From Mycobacterium sp. MS1601 (GTDB lineage Bacteria; Actinomycetota; Actinomycetes; Mycobacteriales; Mycobacteriaceae), in contig NZ_CP019420.1 in assembly GCF_001984215.1 (NCBI RefSeq), forward strand, positions 4,216,001-4,280,000: DNA of 64,000 nt, in the 5' to 3' direction. The notes under the pieces are model-generated. The model had not been told where the DNA came from. It ran no database searches and saw only the letters and a list, made by a program, of their open reading frames with translations. How positions within the stretch are numbered: position 1 is the first letter of the stretch; the number at the start of each line of letters is the position of its first letter. Below, piece by piece: positions 45,058-56,110 of this stretch. The translations under genes and the position numbers were made by a program.

Positions 45058-45091
45058 GCGCCCTCTGCCCACTGGGGAGAGGGCGCTTTTT
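45058..45091 (+). terminator. Rho-independent terminator of clpX
   Basis: GCGCCCTCT (45058-45066) and AGAGGGCGC (45078-45086) pair over 9 bp with an inner CCC/GGG, followed by TTTTT (45087-45091). It ends 2 bases before the glycosyltransferase stop on the other strand. Confidence 0.85.
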
Positions 45092-45093
45092 CG

Positions 45094-46397
45094 TCAGCGT
45101 GCCACCGCGGCCCGTTGGGCGATCACTTCATCGACCAGCACGGCGATCTCGGCGACACCATCGCGGCGGGCGTACGCGGATTCCAGTGCCCGTGCGTTGG
45201 TCAGGAAGTGGCCGTGGTCCAGAATGTCGCGTACTGCGCGTCGCACCATGCTCGCCGAGGGTGTTCCGGTGTTCAGGTTGATTCCGGCACCGGACCACTG
45301 CACTCGCGCGGCCACCTCGGGCTTGTCCTCGGTGTCTCCGGCGACCACCAACGGGACGCCCTCCGACAGCGCACGTTGCACAGCGCCATAACCGCCGTTG
45401 GTCACCATGACGTCCACCTTGGGCAGTAAGAGGTCGTGCGGAACATACTCGGCGACACGGACGTTGGCGGGCAGCGGGATGCTGATCTGCTCGACGGGCC
45501 GCCCGCCGGTGGTGGCGACCACCAGAACGTCCTCGTCGGCCAGCGCAGTGATGGTGGGTTCGAGCAGCCGGCTCAGATCGGCGTTGTCGATGGTGCCCTG
45601 GGTGACATGTACCACCGGCTTGCCTGCGTCCAACTCCGGCCACCACGCCGGTGCACGGAAACCTTCGGACGGCCGAGGGTGCACGTGTCCGACATAACGC
45701 ACAGCGGTAGGCAGGTCACCGCGCGGATAGTCGAAGGTCGGCACGGTCGGTGCGATGAGCCGGTCGGCCATGGCCGGGGAGTCCATGACGAACACCGGCA
45801 GTTGCGGTGCGTCCAACCGGCGCAGCTGGTCATTGGCCGCACGTTGGCTCGCTCGCAGCAAAACGTTGTGTGACAACAGGTTCAGGATTCGATTGCGCAA
45901 CCGGCCCAGCACGGTCGCCGACGGTTGCAGGCCCAGACCGAAAGGGGCGTGGTCGCGGCTGCTGATCATCAGCGGGGTGGTGGAGTAGGTGAGCACCGGC
46001 GGCCGTTCTGCCGGGTCGCCCAGCAGCAACGGCAGGATGCCGAAGAATCCGGCGTCGGCGATCAGCGCGTCGTAGGCGGTGGTGCGCATGAGTTCGGTCA
46101 GTGTCGCGGTCTGGTACTGCATGGGTCCGAGAAAAACATTCGTGATGTCGAAGTTCACCCGTTGTATCCCCGAAGTGGCTGAACGGCCCGGGAATTCGGC
46201 TTCCAGGTTGGTTTCGTCGAACTCCGCTTCGGGGGCAGCGCGGCCGGGATGGCCCCGACGGCCCGGATACGGGCGGCGTGCTGTGATGCGGTCAGTACCG
46301 TCACCCGGTCGCCACGGGCCACCAGCCCCTCGGCGACCGTGAGCAGCGGTCCGACATGGCCGACCGGTTGCATCGAGGCGATCAGAATCTCCGCCAT
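45094..46397 (-). pseudogene. Macrolide/UDP-type glycosyltransferase (GT1, MGT-like) with a frameshift
   Basis: The N-terminal donor-side start MAEILIASMQPVGHVGPLLT is read from ATG 46397 (SD GGGAGGA), but after AIPAALP the frame closes on nonsense. The remainder (EAEFDETNLEAEFPG onward, through VTNGGYGAVQRALSEGVPLV to the stop) is in the next frame. The switch is at a run of five G on the plus strand (46231-46235); one more base there gives a continuous protein of about 434 residues, the normal MGT length. Either a true frameshift or a homopolymer sequencing error. The C-terminal domain has the GT1 signature HVTQGTIDN and NGGYG. Substrate unknown. Confidence 0.72.
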
Positions 46398-46535
46398 TGG
46401 TGAGTCCTCCCTTGGTTCGCGTGTCGATTGCGTTGGCGTCGATGCTTCTCGACGGCGCTGCGGCGAACTTGGAGGCTGTGTGGAGATCCGATGGAGATTG
46501 CAGGTAGACGGCCCGAGGCATCAGGCCGCCCTGCC

Positions 46536-47192
46536 TCAGTTCATGTTCCAGGGGGTGCCGTAGGTGGTGACGCTGTCTCCGGCGTCGGAGATCAGCCGAG
46601 CGTACGGGCGCAACATGACGCCGCCGGCCGCGCCGGTGACGGTGCCGCTGGCGTTGGCGACGGCCACCGCCCCGTTGGCGCCCTTGACGTCCACCGAGAA
46701 CGTGGCGACCTCCTGGATGCCGGGACCGTTGCCCAGGTCGGCGGAGATGGAGGCGCCGGGTAACAACGGCGGTGTGACGATGGCCGGAATCAGATCTATC
46801 GACGTGGGGACGCCCGGTCCGAACGATCCGTAGTCCTGGCTGTCGAAGGCGATGTTGGGGGTGGTGTAGCTGAAGTTGATGCCGACGCCCAGCGACCATG
46901 GGAAGCCGACTTGGTAGCCGAGTTCGAGCGTGCCCTTGAACTTGTCGGCGTTCTCACCGGTCACCGTGTAGACGGCTTTGCCGGAGTGAAACCACTCCCG
47001 GGTCAGGCGGTTGCGGTCCAGCGGCGGAACACCGTTGAGGAAGGTGTCCCATTGCTGAATTGTCAGGGTGCGGCCCTGTCCGTCGACCAGGCTCAGTTCG
47101 TTGTCCATCCCGGCGTGTGCGACGCCGCTGCCGGCGAACAGCACTGTGGCGGAGGCGATCAACGCCATGAGAAGCCGACCGACAACCGACAT
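46536..47192 (-). CDS. mspA: MspA-family outer-membrane porin
   Basis: A 218-residue precursor with a 27-residue signal peptide (SGVAHA then GMDNELSLVDG). The mature protein keeps the MspA core: TLTIQQWDTFLNGV, LDRNRLTREWFHSG, YQVGFPWSLGVGINFSYTTP, the GPGIQEVATFSVDV strand and the terminus YGTPWNMN. MspA porins form octameric pores in the mycolate outer membrane for sugars, phosphate and nucleosides. In mature numbering the constriction reads Asp90, Ser91, Gln92, Asp93, whereas MspA has Asp90, Asp91, Gly92, Asp93. ATG 47192 follows AAGGAG. Confidence 0.95.
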   Translation of the reverse strand: MSVVGRLLMALIASATVLFAGSGVAHAGMDNELSLVDGQGRTLTIQQWDTFLNGVPPLDRNRLTREWFHSGKAVYTVTGENADKFKGTLELGYQVGFPWSLGVGINFSYTTPNIAFDSQDYGSFGPGVPTSIDLIPAIVTPPLLPGASISADLGNGPGIQEVATFSVDVKGANGAVAVANASGTVTGAAGGVMLRPYARLISDAGDSVTTYGTPWNMN

Positions 47193-47513
47193 ATCCGCTC
47201 CTTGCTACCCACCAACGACGACTCGCAGAACCTATAGGCAAAAGCGCGGGTTTGGTGATCGAGATCGCCTCAGCAGAGCGGATTTTGGAGGTTGCACGGG
47301 TGACTGCGCAGTCGCCACGTGCGGTGATGGGCATGGCTGCCAATCCACTGTGGACTTGCTCAACCCTTGGTGTCAACACCTGTGGCGGCGGATCTTTGGG
47401 CATCACAACCTATGCCGGCACCCGCTGAGATGTGCCGAGCGTAGGGTCCGCACGGCACACCACCGCGCAGCGGAACCACTCGGGGCCAGGTCCGAACAAT
47501 CGGAACTGGATCT
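47193..47513. other. 321-bp gap upstream of the MspA-type porin
   Basis: No gene is seen. It should hold the porin promoter (minus strand). Visible structure: a perfect 12-bp palindrome GACTGCGCAGTC at 47302-47313, and GGTGT-CA-ACACC. No clear -10 at standard spacing was found. Confidence 0.5.
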
Positions 47514-48335
47514 TCAGAGAATTCGGTCCGGTCGACTGTAGATGTTCATCGACTCACCACGCAGGAACGCGACGAGGGTGACGCCGGACTGCGTGGCCAG
47601 ATCGACGGCCAGTGAGGAGGGCGCTGACACCGCGGCCATGACGGGGATGCCTGCCATGACGGCCTTTTGGGTCAACTCGAACGACGCCCGACCGCTGACC
47701 AGCAGCACGGTGCCGGTCAACGGGATGCGGTTGTGCTCCAGGGCCCAGCCGATCACCTTGTCGACGGCGTTGTGCCTGCCGATGTCCTCACGCAGCACCA
47801 GCAGGGTGCCGTCGGCGGTGAACAGTGCGGCCCCGTGGAGTCCGCCGGTGCTGGCGAACACCTTCTGGCCGGCACGCAACTTCGCCGGCAGCGCGGTGAG
47901 AGTGTCCGCGGAGATGGTGGTGGGATCGTCGCCAGGGGAGTGACGGCTGATGGTGGCCACCGCGTCGAGAGAGGCCTTGCCGCAGATCCCACACGACGAG
48001 GTGGTGTAAAAGTTGCGGCGAACATCCACGTCGGGCGGCGGCACCCCGGGGGCCAGGGTGACGTCCAGGACGTTGTAGCTGTTGACCCCGTCGGCGTCGG
48101 CGCCGCGGCAGTAGCGCACGCCGCTGATATCATCGCGGTTGCCCACCACACCTTCGGTGAGCAGAAATCCTTGCGCCAGTTCCACATCCGAGCCCGGAGT
48201 GCGCATGGTGACTGTCAGCGCGCTGCCGTCCAGCCGGATCTCCAGCGGCTCCTCGACCACCAGCGTCTCGGGACGTTCGGTGACGTGCTCGGCCGAGACG
48301 TGGCTGGCCCGGCGACGCGCGGTGACCCTACCCAT
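47514..48335 (-). CDS. fdhD: Sulfurtransferase FdhD required for formate dehydrogenase activity
   Basis: A 273-residue protein. The conserved Cys pair is in [10 protein letters not shown] (about residues 113-122), the loop that carries sulfur from a cysteine desulfurase to the molybdenum cofactor of FdhF. Other family marks are [16 protein letters not shown] and [13 protein letters not shown]. The start ATG 48335 lies within the 3' end of fdhF (8-base overlap), so they are translationally coupled. Orthologous to Rv2899c. Confidence 0.93.
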   Translation of the reverse strand: MGRVTARRRASHVSAEHVTERPETLVVEEPLEIRLDGSALTVTMRTPGSDVELAQGFLLTEGVVGNRDDISGVRYCRGADADGVNSYNVLDVTLAPGVPPPDVDVRRNFYTTSSCGICGKASLDAVATISRHSPGDDPTTISADTLTALPAKLRAGQKVFASTGGLHGAALFTADGTLLVLREDIGRHNAVDKVIGWALEHNRIPLTGTVLLVSGRASFELTQKAVMAGIPVMAAVSAPSSLAVDLATQSGVTLVAFLRGESMNIYSRPDRIL

Positions 48336-50652
48336 GGACCTGCTCGATACGGATGGTCACGGCCTTGGACACCGGTGTATTGGACTTGATCGCGGTGTGA
48401 TCCAGCGGCACAAGCGGATTGGTCTCCGGGTAGTACGCCGCCGCGTTGCCCACCGGTGTGGAGTACGGCACCACCCGGAAGTTCTTCGCGCGTCGTTCCT
48501 GGATCCCACCGTTGCCGTCGGGGTACTCCGAGATGAGGTCGACGTGGGAGCCGTCGCGCAGTCCCAGTGCAGCCATATCCTCGGGGTTGACGAAGACCAC
48601 CCGGCGACCGCCCTTGATACCGCGGTAGCGGTCGTCCAGACCGTAGATGGTGGTGTTGTACTGGTCGTGGCTGCGTAGTGTCTGCAGCACCAGCCGGCCT
48701 TCGGGTACCGGTACCCATTCCAGTGGATACACCGAGAAGTTGGCTTTTCCGGTATGGGTGGGGAATTCGCGGGAATCGCGCGGCGGGTGCGGCAACTGGA
48801 ACCCGTCGGGCTGGCGCACGCGTTTGTTGTAGTCGGCGCATCCGGGCACCACGGCGGCGATGGCGTCGCGGATCCGGTCGTAGTCCTCGACGAACGACAA
48901 CCAGGGAACCGGATGGCCGTCACCGAACAAGGTGTGCGCCAACTGGCAGACGATGGCGACCTCGCTGCGTAGCTCATCACTTGGTGGGTGCAGGCTGCCG
49001 CGGGACAGGTGCACCATCGACATCGAATCCTCCACCGACACCAGCTGTTTACCGCCGGCCTGGATGTCGCGGTCGGTGCGGCCCAGCGTCGGCAGGATCA
49101 GCGCGGTGCGGCCGTGCACCACGTGGCTGCGGTTCAGCTTCGTCGAGATCTGCACGGTCAGAGCGCAATTGCGCAGTGCGGCTTCGGTGACCTCGGTGTC
49201 CGGGGTGGCGGCCGAGAAGTTGCCACCCATGCCGATGAACACCTTGCCGTGGCCGTCACGCATGGCGCGGATGGCATCCACGGTGTCCATGCCGTGCTTG
49301 CGGGGGCTGGTGATGCCGAAGCGGGCATCCAACGCGGCCAGGAACTCCTCAGGCATCTTCTCCCAGATGCCCATGGTGCGATCGCCCTGCACATTGGAGT
49401 GCCCACGCACCGGGCACACCCCCGCGCCGGGCTTGCCGATCATGCCGCGCATCAACAGCAGGTTGGTGGCTTCACCGATGGTGGCAACACCGTGGCGCTG
49501 TTGGGTCAACCCCATCGCCCAGCAGATGATGGTCCGGTCCGAGGCGATCAGCATCCGCGCGACCTTGTGCAACTGCTCGCGGCTGACGCCCGACGCCTCG
49601 ACCACCGTGTCGAGGTCCACGGCTCGGGTCTGCGCCTCGTATTCGGCGAAGCCAGCGCAATGGCCGTCGATGAAGGCGCGGTCCAGCACGGTTCCGGGAG
49701 CGGCATCTTCGGCCTCGAAGAGCAGCTTGCCCAGGCCGGCGAAGAACGCCATGTCCCCGCCGATGCGGATCTGTACGAACTCATCGGCGATGGGCACCCC
49801 GTGGCCCACGACGCCGTGCACCTTCTGCGGGTCCTTGAACCGCATCAGCCCCGCCTCTGGCAAGGGGTTGACCGCGATGACGGTGGCTCCGCGCGCCTTG
49901 GCCTTCTCCAGGATGGACAGCATCCGTGGATGGTTGGTGCCCGGATTCTGTCCCGCGATCATGATGACGTCGGCCTCGATGAGGTCTTCGACGGTAACCG
50001 AGCCCTTGCCGATGCCGATGGCGTCCACCAGCGCCGCGCCCGACGACTCGTGGCACATGTTGGAGCAGTCCGGCAGGTTGTTGGTGCCGAAGCTGCGCAC
50101 CAGCAGCTGATAGAGGAACGCGGCTTCGTTGCTGGTGCGCCCGGAGGTGTAGAACATCGCCTCGTCGGGGTCGGCGAGGGCCCGCAACTCCTCGGCGATC
50201 AACCCGTAGGCGTCGTCCCAGGAGATGGGCTCGTAGTGCGTGGCGTCGGGCCGTAGCACCATCGGGTGGGTCAACCTGCCCTGCTGAGACAGCCAGTACT
50301 CGGGCTGCTCGGCCAGCTCGGCAACAGAATGCCTGGCGAAGAAGTCCGGGGTCACCACACGTTTGGTGGCTTCCTCGGCGACGGCCTTGGCGCCGTTCTC
50401 GCAGAACTCGGCCAGCTTGCGGCCGCCATGTTCCTCGGGCCAGGCGCACCCGGGGCAGTCGAAGCCGTGCCGCTGGTTCAGCCTGGACAGCGCCGCCGCC
50501 GTGCGTAGCGGGCCCATCTGCTCCACACCGCGCTGCAACGACACCATCACCGCTTTGACGCCCGCGGCCTCGTGCTCGCGCTCGGAGGTGATCACCGCGC
50601 TTTCGTCGACGGTGGCGATGTTGTCCTGATGGGGATGACGGCGGCTGCTCAC
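48328..50652 (-). CDS. fdhF: FdhF/YdeP-type molybdopterin oxidoreductase alpha subunit
   Basis: A 774-residue molybdopterin-dependent oxidoreductase similar to Rv2900c (779 aa). The N-terminal CPGCAWP (about residues 65-71) is an iron-sulfur-type Cys pair. [10 protein letters not shown] (about 200-209) supplies the likely Cys ligand to Mo in place of selenocysteine. MGD-binding segments and a C-terminal beta domain follow. Substrate may be formate, but YdeP-type enzymes are not well characterised. GTG 50652 has TAGATT 6 bases upstream. Coupled to fdhD. Confidence 0.88.
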   Translation of the reverse strand: MSSRRHPHQDNIATVDESAVITSEREHEAAGVKAVMVSLQRGVEQMGPLRTAAALSRLNQRHGFDCPGCAWPEEHGGRKLAEFCENGAKAVAEEATKRVVTPDFFARHSVAELAEQPEYWLSQQGRLTHPMVLRPDATHYEPISWDDAYGLIAEELRALADPDEAMFYTSGRTSNEAAFLYQLLVRSFGTNNLPDCSNMCHESSGAALVDAIGIGKGSVTVEDLIEADVIMIAGQNPGTNHPRMLSILEKAKARGATVIAVNPLPEAGLMRFKDPQKVHGVVGHGVPIADEFVQIRIGGDMAFFAGLGKLLFEAEDAAPGTVLDRAFIDGHCAGFAEYEAQTRAVDLDTVVEASGVSREQLHKVARMLIASDRTIICWAMGLTQQRHGVATIGEATNLLLMRGMIGKPGAGVCPVRGHSNVQGDRTMGIWEKMPEEFLAALDARFGITSPRKHGMDTVDAIRAMRDGHGKVFIGMGGNFSAATPDTEVTEAALRNCALTVQISTKLNRSHVVHGRTALILPTLGRTDRDIQAGGKQLVSVEDSMSMVHLSRGSLHPPSDELRSEVAIVCQLAHTLFGDGHPVPWLSFVEDYDRIRDAIAAVVPGCADYNKRVRQPDGFQLPHPPRDSREFPTHTGKANFSVYPLEWVPVPEGRLVLQTLRSHDQYNTTIYGLDDRYRGIKGGRRVVFVNPEDMAALGLRDGSHVDLISEYPDGNGGIQERRAKNFRVVPYSTPVGNAAAYYPETNPLVPLDHTAIKSNTPVSKAVTIRIEQVHG

Positions 50653-50658
50653 TACACC

Positions 50659-50664
50659 AATCTA
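50659..50664 (-). promoter_or_regulatory. -10 box TAGATT, leaderless-type promoter of fdhF
   Basis: On the minus strand TAGATT ends 6 bases before GTG 50652. Its first three bases are the TAG stop codon of the upstream lipoprotein gene. Confidence 0.4.
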
Positions 50665-51735
50665 TTCCTGAGGGTCGATGATCTGAACATTCCCCGATGT
50701 CGTGCCAGCCACGAACAGCCGGCCTGTGCGTGCGTCGACGCCGAGGGTGTACGGATTCTGCAGCGTCGGTATCCGCGCGACCTCGCGTGGCGTCTGTTGG
50801 GTCATGTCATAGCCGACCACTTCGTTGGCTCCCGACGAGGCCACCCAGACCCGATCGCGCACCTCGTCGTAGGTGATGCCGTACGGACCGCCGGGTTGGA
50901 CGACGCTGGCCACTTCTCTTGGTTCTGGGAGTGCGGTGAACACACGCACCGCGTCGCCGCGGGTGTCGGCAGCGATCAGCCGGCCGTGCTTGTCGGCAAC
51001 AAGATGGGTGGGGCCCGCACCAGCCGGTGTTGATCCGACGATGGCGAGACTGTCGACGTCGTACACCGTGAGGTCGTTCTTGCGGACGTCGAGCAATCCC
51101 ATCACCGAGCCGGTGGGAGCCAGACCGGCCGGTTGCACGCTGTCGGTGAACACCATCACGATGTCGTCACCGCGCAGGGCTGCCACGGTGCCGCCGTGCT
51201 CGTTGGCGACGAAGACGATGCCGTTCCCGGCCTGGGCGGCGTCGTGGGGGAACGTGCCGGTGAGGATTTGTTGTCGGACTGCACCGTTGGGCAGGTCCAC
51301 CCGAACCAGCGTGTCGGCGCTCTCTACCGGCACCAGCACCGGCCCTCCCGGGGCCGCGAGTTGTAGATGGCGGGCGAAGCCGGGCAGCGGACTGCGACCG
51401 CTGACCGTTCCGCTGTCTGCGTCGAGCAGGACCAGTTCGTTCGGCTCCCTGGAGGCGATGGCGACGCGGCGCGTGACGGGGTCGACGACGACGCCTTCGG
51501 GTGACGTCCCAACCCGGACCTGTCTGCCGGGAAGGTCGTTCAGAGGTGGCGGCGCCTGTTGTGGCTCGGCCGGTGAGGGCAGTCCGTCGGCATCGGGGCG
51601 GGTGCCTTCGGTGGGCACGCCGGAAGGCAGCAGGCCGGTTGTTGTCCCGGACGGGGCATTGGGCGACGGGGGTGTGGCGCCGCAGCCGCCGGTCAGCAGG
51701 GCGCAGACGGCGACCACTGTGGCCATGGCACGCAT
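50662..51735 (-). CDS. Lipoprotein with YVTN-type beta-propeller
   Basis: A 357-residue lipoprotein. The lipobox is LLTGGC (Cys18), followed by a Pro/Thr/Ser-rich linker to about residue 65. From there repeated blades with motifs such as GVVVDPVTRRVAIASREPNEL and GIVFVANEHGG form a six- or seven-blade beta-propeller. These proteins are exported and often bind partners or ligands; none can be named. The TAG stop is reused by the fdhF -10 box. Codon usage is ordinary. Confidence 0.78.
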   Translation of the reverse strand: MRAMATVVAVCALLTGGCGATPPSPNAPSGTTTGLLPSGVPTEGTRPDADGLPSPAEPQQAPPPLNDLPGRQVRVGTSPEGVVVDPVTRRVAIASREPNELVLLDADSGTVSGRSPLPGFARHLQLAAPGGPVLVPVESADTLVRVDLPNGAVRQQILTGTFPHDAAQAGNGIVFVANEHGGTVAALRGDDIVMVFTDSVQPAGLAPTGSVMGLLDVRKNDLTVYDVDSLAIVGSTPAGAGPTHLVADKHGRLIAADTRGDAVRVFTALPEPREVASVVQPGGPYGITYDEVRDRVWVASSGANEVVGYDMTQQTPREVARIPTLQNPYTLGVDARTGRLFVAGTTSGNVQIIDPQE

Positions 51736-51785
51736 GCCGCAGCGGTACCCCGGCCGCCGGCGGCTGATGTCTGCTCCTCGGTGAC

Positions 51786-51824
51786 GATGATGTGACGCCC
51801 CCTGGATGAGGGCGTCACATCATC
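51786..51824 (-). terminator. Hairpin downstream of the small secreted protein gene
   Basis: GATGATGTGACGCCC (51786-51800) and GGGCGTCACATCATC (51810-51824) form a perfect 15-bp stem with a 9-nt loop, 5 bases beyond the stop of the minus-strand gene that ends at 51829. Confidence 0.7.
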
Positions 51825-51828
51825 CCGG

Positions 51829-52062
51829 TCAGCGTCGGCGAGCGGCCTTCTGCGCTACGTCGGTAGCCGGGCAGTCAGAGCCGGGGGCCTTGGCGACGGC
51901 GCAGGCCTTGGCCACCAGGTCGGCCGGCGCCTCGGCAGCGGCGTGGGTGGTCTGGGGAGCCGGTGCCGGGGCAGCGACGGCTGTGCCTGCCAATCCCAGG
52001 CCGGCGATACCGATGGCGGTGGCGGCGATGGCGGACCGGATGGCGGTGGCGAACTTCGACAT
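51829..52062 (-). CDS. Small secreted protein
   Basis: A 77-residue protein with a Sec signal (about residues 1-31, core SAIAATAIGIAGLGLAGTAVAA, cleavage after AVA-A). The mature part is short, Ala/Pro-rich, with two cysteines (KACAVAKAPGSDC) and a basic end (AARRR). ATG 52062 is fixed by the strong AGGAGGA site; the longer frame has none. No family is recognised. Divergent from the type III glutamine synthetase, so the 232-bp gap serves both. Confidence 0.7.
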   Translation of the reverse strand: MSKFATAIRSAIAATAIGIAGLGLAGTAVAAPAPAPQTTHAAAEAPADLVAKACAVAKAPGSDCPATDVAQKAARRR

Positions 52063-52198
52063 TGTTTCCTCCTGTGTTTCGGACTTGCGTGAACACAGGA
52101 TCGGCGGTGGTTCTTGGCGGATTCTCCAAAGATCCTCAACGCTCACGCGGTTGTTTGCCGTCCGTCCCACTCTTTGCGTCCTGTGCCGCATTCTGACG

Positions 52199-52214
52199 TT
52201 GACGCGTCTGTAAC
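52199..52214. promoter_or_regulatory. Candidate GlnR box upstream of glnN
   Basis: TTGACGCGTCTGTAAC has AC-n9-AC spacing and the GNNAC-n6-GNAAC form known for actinobacterial GlnR. With TAGGTT at 52236-52241 as -10, the box is centred near -42, suited to activation. Confidence 0.5.
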
Positions 52215-52235
52215 AAATTTGCCATCGAATGTTCC

Positions 52236-52241
52236 TAGGTT
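52236..52241 (+). promoter_or_regulatory. -10 box TAGGTT of glnN
   Basis: TAGGTT fits TANNNT and gives a leader of about 47 nt before ATG 52295. No -35 is apparent, as expected if GlnR activates. Confidence 0.35.
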
Positions 52242-52294
52242 GGGTCGGTCACACGTCCGTCGACCAGATGCGGACGCAAGCAGTAAGGAAGTCC

Positions 52295-54469
<2,175 letters not shown>

Positions 54470-54481
54470 TCCACCTCGGCG

Positions 54482-54540
54482 CGAGCGTGCGCGTCCCCGG
54501 CCGACACATGGTGTCGCAGCCCCGGGGGTGCGCACGCTCG
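54482..54540 (+). terminator. Long nested hairpin after glnN
   Basis: Outer arms CGAGCGTGCGC (54482-54492) and GCGCACGCTCG (54530-54540) enclose CCCCGG/CCGGGG and an inner stem CGACAC-ATG-GTGTCG (54502-54516), so the whole block folds into one long stem 12 bases after the stop. Confidence 0.65.
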
Positions 54541-54555
54541 TTGCTTTGTGGCGAC

Positions 54556-54561
54556 TAGTCT
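54556..54561 (+). promoter_or_regulatory. -10 box TAGTCT, leaderless-type
   Basis: TAGTCT ends 7 bases before ATG 54569. The in-frame ATG at 54548 lies upstream of the box, so 54569 is favoured. Confidence 0.4.
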
Positions 54562-54568
54562 CGCGCGT

Positions 54569-55054
54569 ATGCCGAAGAGCAAGAGTCGCGCAAAGAAGTC
54601 CAAGGGCAAGGCCTGGCGCACTGGGCGGGCCGGCTCGGAGTACCAGGACAACAGCGTCGCCGAACCCGCATCGGACTTCGACATCGCGTTACCTGACGGC
54701 ATGCTGGAGGCGCTCGCGGAGTCACTGGCCGAAGAAGCCGAGCAGGTGTACGGCGACGAAGAACTGGGTCGCGTCCTGATCCGTCGTGGCTGGGAGCCGA
54801 TGCACGAGCACATCGAGGACAGCTCCGATATGTGGTCGTGGCTGCCGTCGGCCCCCGACGACGATTCCTGGGTGCCCACCATGGTGACGGTCTTGGAGGA
54901 CGGCTACCTGGTCCAGTTCGCCGACTACGAGGCGTTGATGCGTGATCAGTTCGCCGAGTACGGCAGCCGAGAAGAGCTGCTCGACGACATCGAGGCCATT
55001 GAGGCGCACCGGCACCCCGCGGACCCGCGCCAGGGCATCGACGGCGGCGGGTAG
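54569..55054 (+). CDS. Conserved hypothetical protein with basic N-terminus
   Basis: A 161-residue protein. The first 30 residues are strongly basic (MPKSKSRAKKSKGKAWRTGR), then an acidic, Trp-containing body with EDSSDMWSWLPSAPDDDSW (about 84-102) and a helical end. No membrane segment or known motif. The basic tail could bind nucleic acid; this is a guess. ATG 54569 is set by a TAGTCT box at leaderless spacing. It converges on iolG. Confidence 0.6.
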   Translation: MPKSKSRAKKSKGKAWRTGRAGSEYQDNSVAEPASDFDIALPDGMLEALAESLAEEAEQVYGDEELGRVLIRRGWEPMHEHIEDSSDMWSWLPSAPDDDSWVPTMVTVLEDGYLVQFADYEALMRDQFAEYGSREELLDDIEAIEAHRHPADPRQGIDGGG

Positions 55055-55091
55055 GTCATCGGGGTGAGTTGAGCGCGGCGGCCCGTCGCCG

Positions 55092-56093
55092 TCAGCGCTT
55101 CGCCAGCTCCACGGTCTCCACGGCACCGGACTGTAGCGACCGTACTCCGGCCTCGCACACGGCGGTGGAGGCGTAGCCGTCCCATGTCGTGGGCCCGTCC
55201 ACGTTGACCCCACTGTGGACGGCGTCGACCCAGCGCTGGATCTCGGTGTCGTAGGCCTGGCCGAAACGCTCGCGGAAGCCCGGGGTGATCTGCCCGCCCC
55301 AGTGCCCGGGTGCGCTCTTGCGGATCAGGCCCACGTCCAAACCGATCATCGCGCTGCCCAACTCGCCGACCACCTCGGTGCGAACCTCGTAGGCCACCCC
55401 GGTGGTGACGAACAGCTCGACGTCGACGTGCTTGCCGGATGTGGTGCGCAACACCGCGATCTGCGGGTCCTGCACGCCCTGGGGTGCATTGGGATTGGCG
55501 GAAGGCTTGATGATCTGGATGGACGTGATCTCCTCATCGAAGAGGAATCTGGTGACGTCCACTTCGTGCACCAGCGAGTCGCGGACGATCATCATGCTGT
55601 CGAAATACGTTGGTACAGCTGGGTTACGATGCACACAGTGCATCAGCAACGGCTCACCCAGGGCGCCTCCGGCGAGCAGCGTCTTCAGCTGGACGTACTC
55701 GTGATCGAATCGGCGCATGAAGCCCACCTGGATCAGCGGAACGCCGAGTTCGGCCTCGCGCCGCACGATCTCCAAAGAGCTGGCGGAGTCGGTGGTCAAC
55801 GGCTTCTCGCACAGCACCGGCTTGCGGTGCTCCAGGCAGGCCAGCAGTTGCTTCTCGTGACTGGGGCCGGGGGTCGCCAGCAGCACGGCATCGACCTCCG
55901 CGTCGGCGATGGCATCCAGCGGGTCGGCCACCGCGCGGCACCCCGGGATCTCCGAGGCAAGTTGCTCGGCCTTCTCGGTGAAGTAGTCGTTGACCACGGA
56001 CACCCGGGCTCCGCTGATCTTCGACGTGATGCGTGCGACGTGATCAGTGCCCATGACACCGACACCCAGAACGGCAATTCGCAAGTCAGACAT
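55092..56093 (-). CDS. iolG: myo-Inositol 2-dehydrogenase, Gfo/Idh/MocA family
   Basis: A 333-residue NAD-dependent enzyme that would oxidise myo-inositol to scyllo-inosose, the first catabolic step. The Rossmann motif is AVLGVGVMGTDHV (about 7-19), the catalytic-lysine motif is CEKPL (about 93-97), and the His/Asp motif is RDSLVHEVDVTRFL (about 168-181). ATG 56093 gives the typical MSDLRIAVLGVGVMG. It is the last gene of the minus-strand inositol operon, 17 bases after iolE. Confidence 0.88.
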   Translation of the reverse strand: MSDLRIAVLGVGVMGTDHVARITSKISGARVSVVNDYFTEKAEQLASEIPGCRAVADPLDAIADAEVDAVLLATPGPSHEKQLLACLEHRKPVLCEKPLTTDSASSLEIVRREAELGVPLIQVGFMRRFDHEYVQLKTLLAGGALGEPLLMHCVHRNPAVPTYFDSMMIVRDSLVHEVDVTRFLFDEEITSIQIIKPSANPNAPQGVQDPQIAVLRTTSGKHVDVELFVTTGVAYEVRTEVVGELGSAMIGLDVGLIRKSAPGHWGGQITPGFRERFGQAYDTEIQRWVDAVHSGVNVDGPTTWDGYASTAVCEAGVRSLQSGAVETVELAKR

Positions 56094-56110
56094 CGCTCTT
56101 CGCTTTCTCT

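Noticed and set aside
46398..46899. 5' extension of the glycosyltransferase C-terminal frame into the porin gene
   Set aside because: The translated extension is unlike any transferase and overlaps mspA out of frame. The true N-terminus is found in another frame starting at 46397.
48988..50256. 422-codon plus-strand frame over fdhF
   Set aside because: Antisense shadow with repetitive His/Gln/Gly composition; fdhF on the minus strand is a clear homologue.
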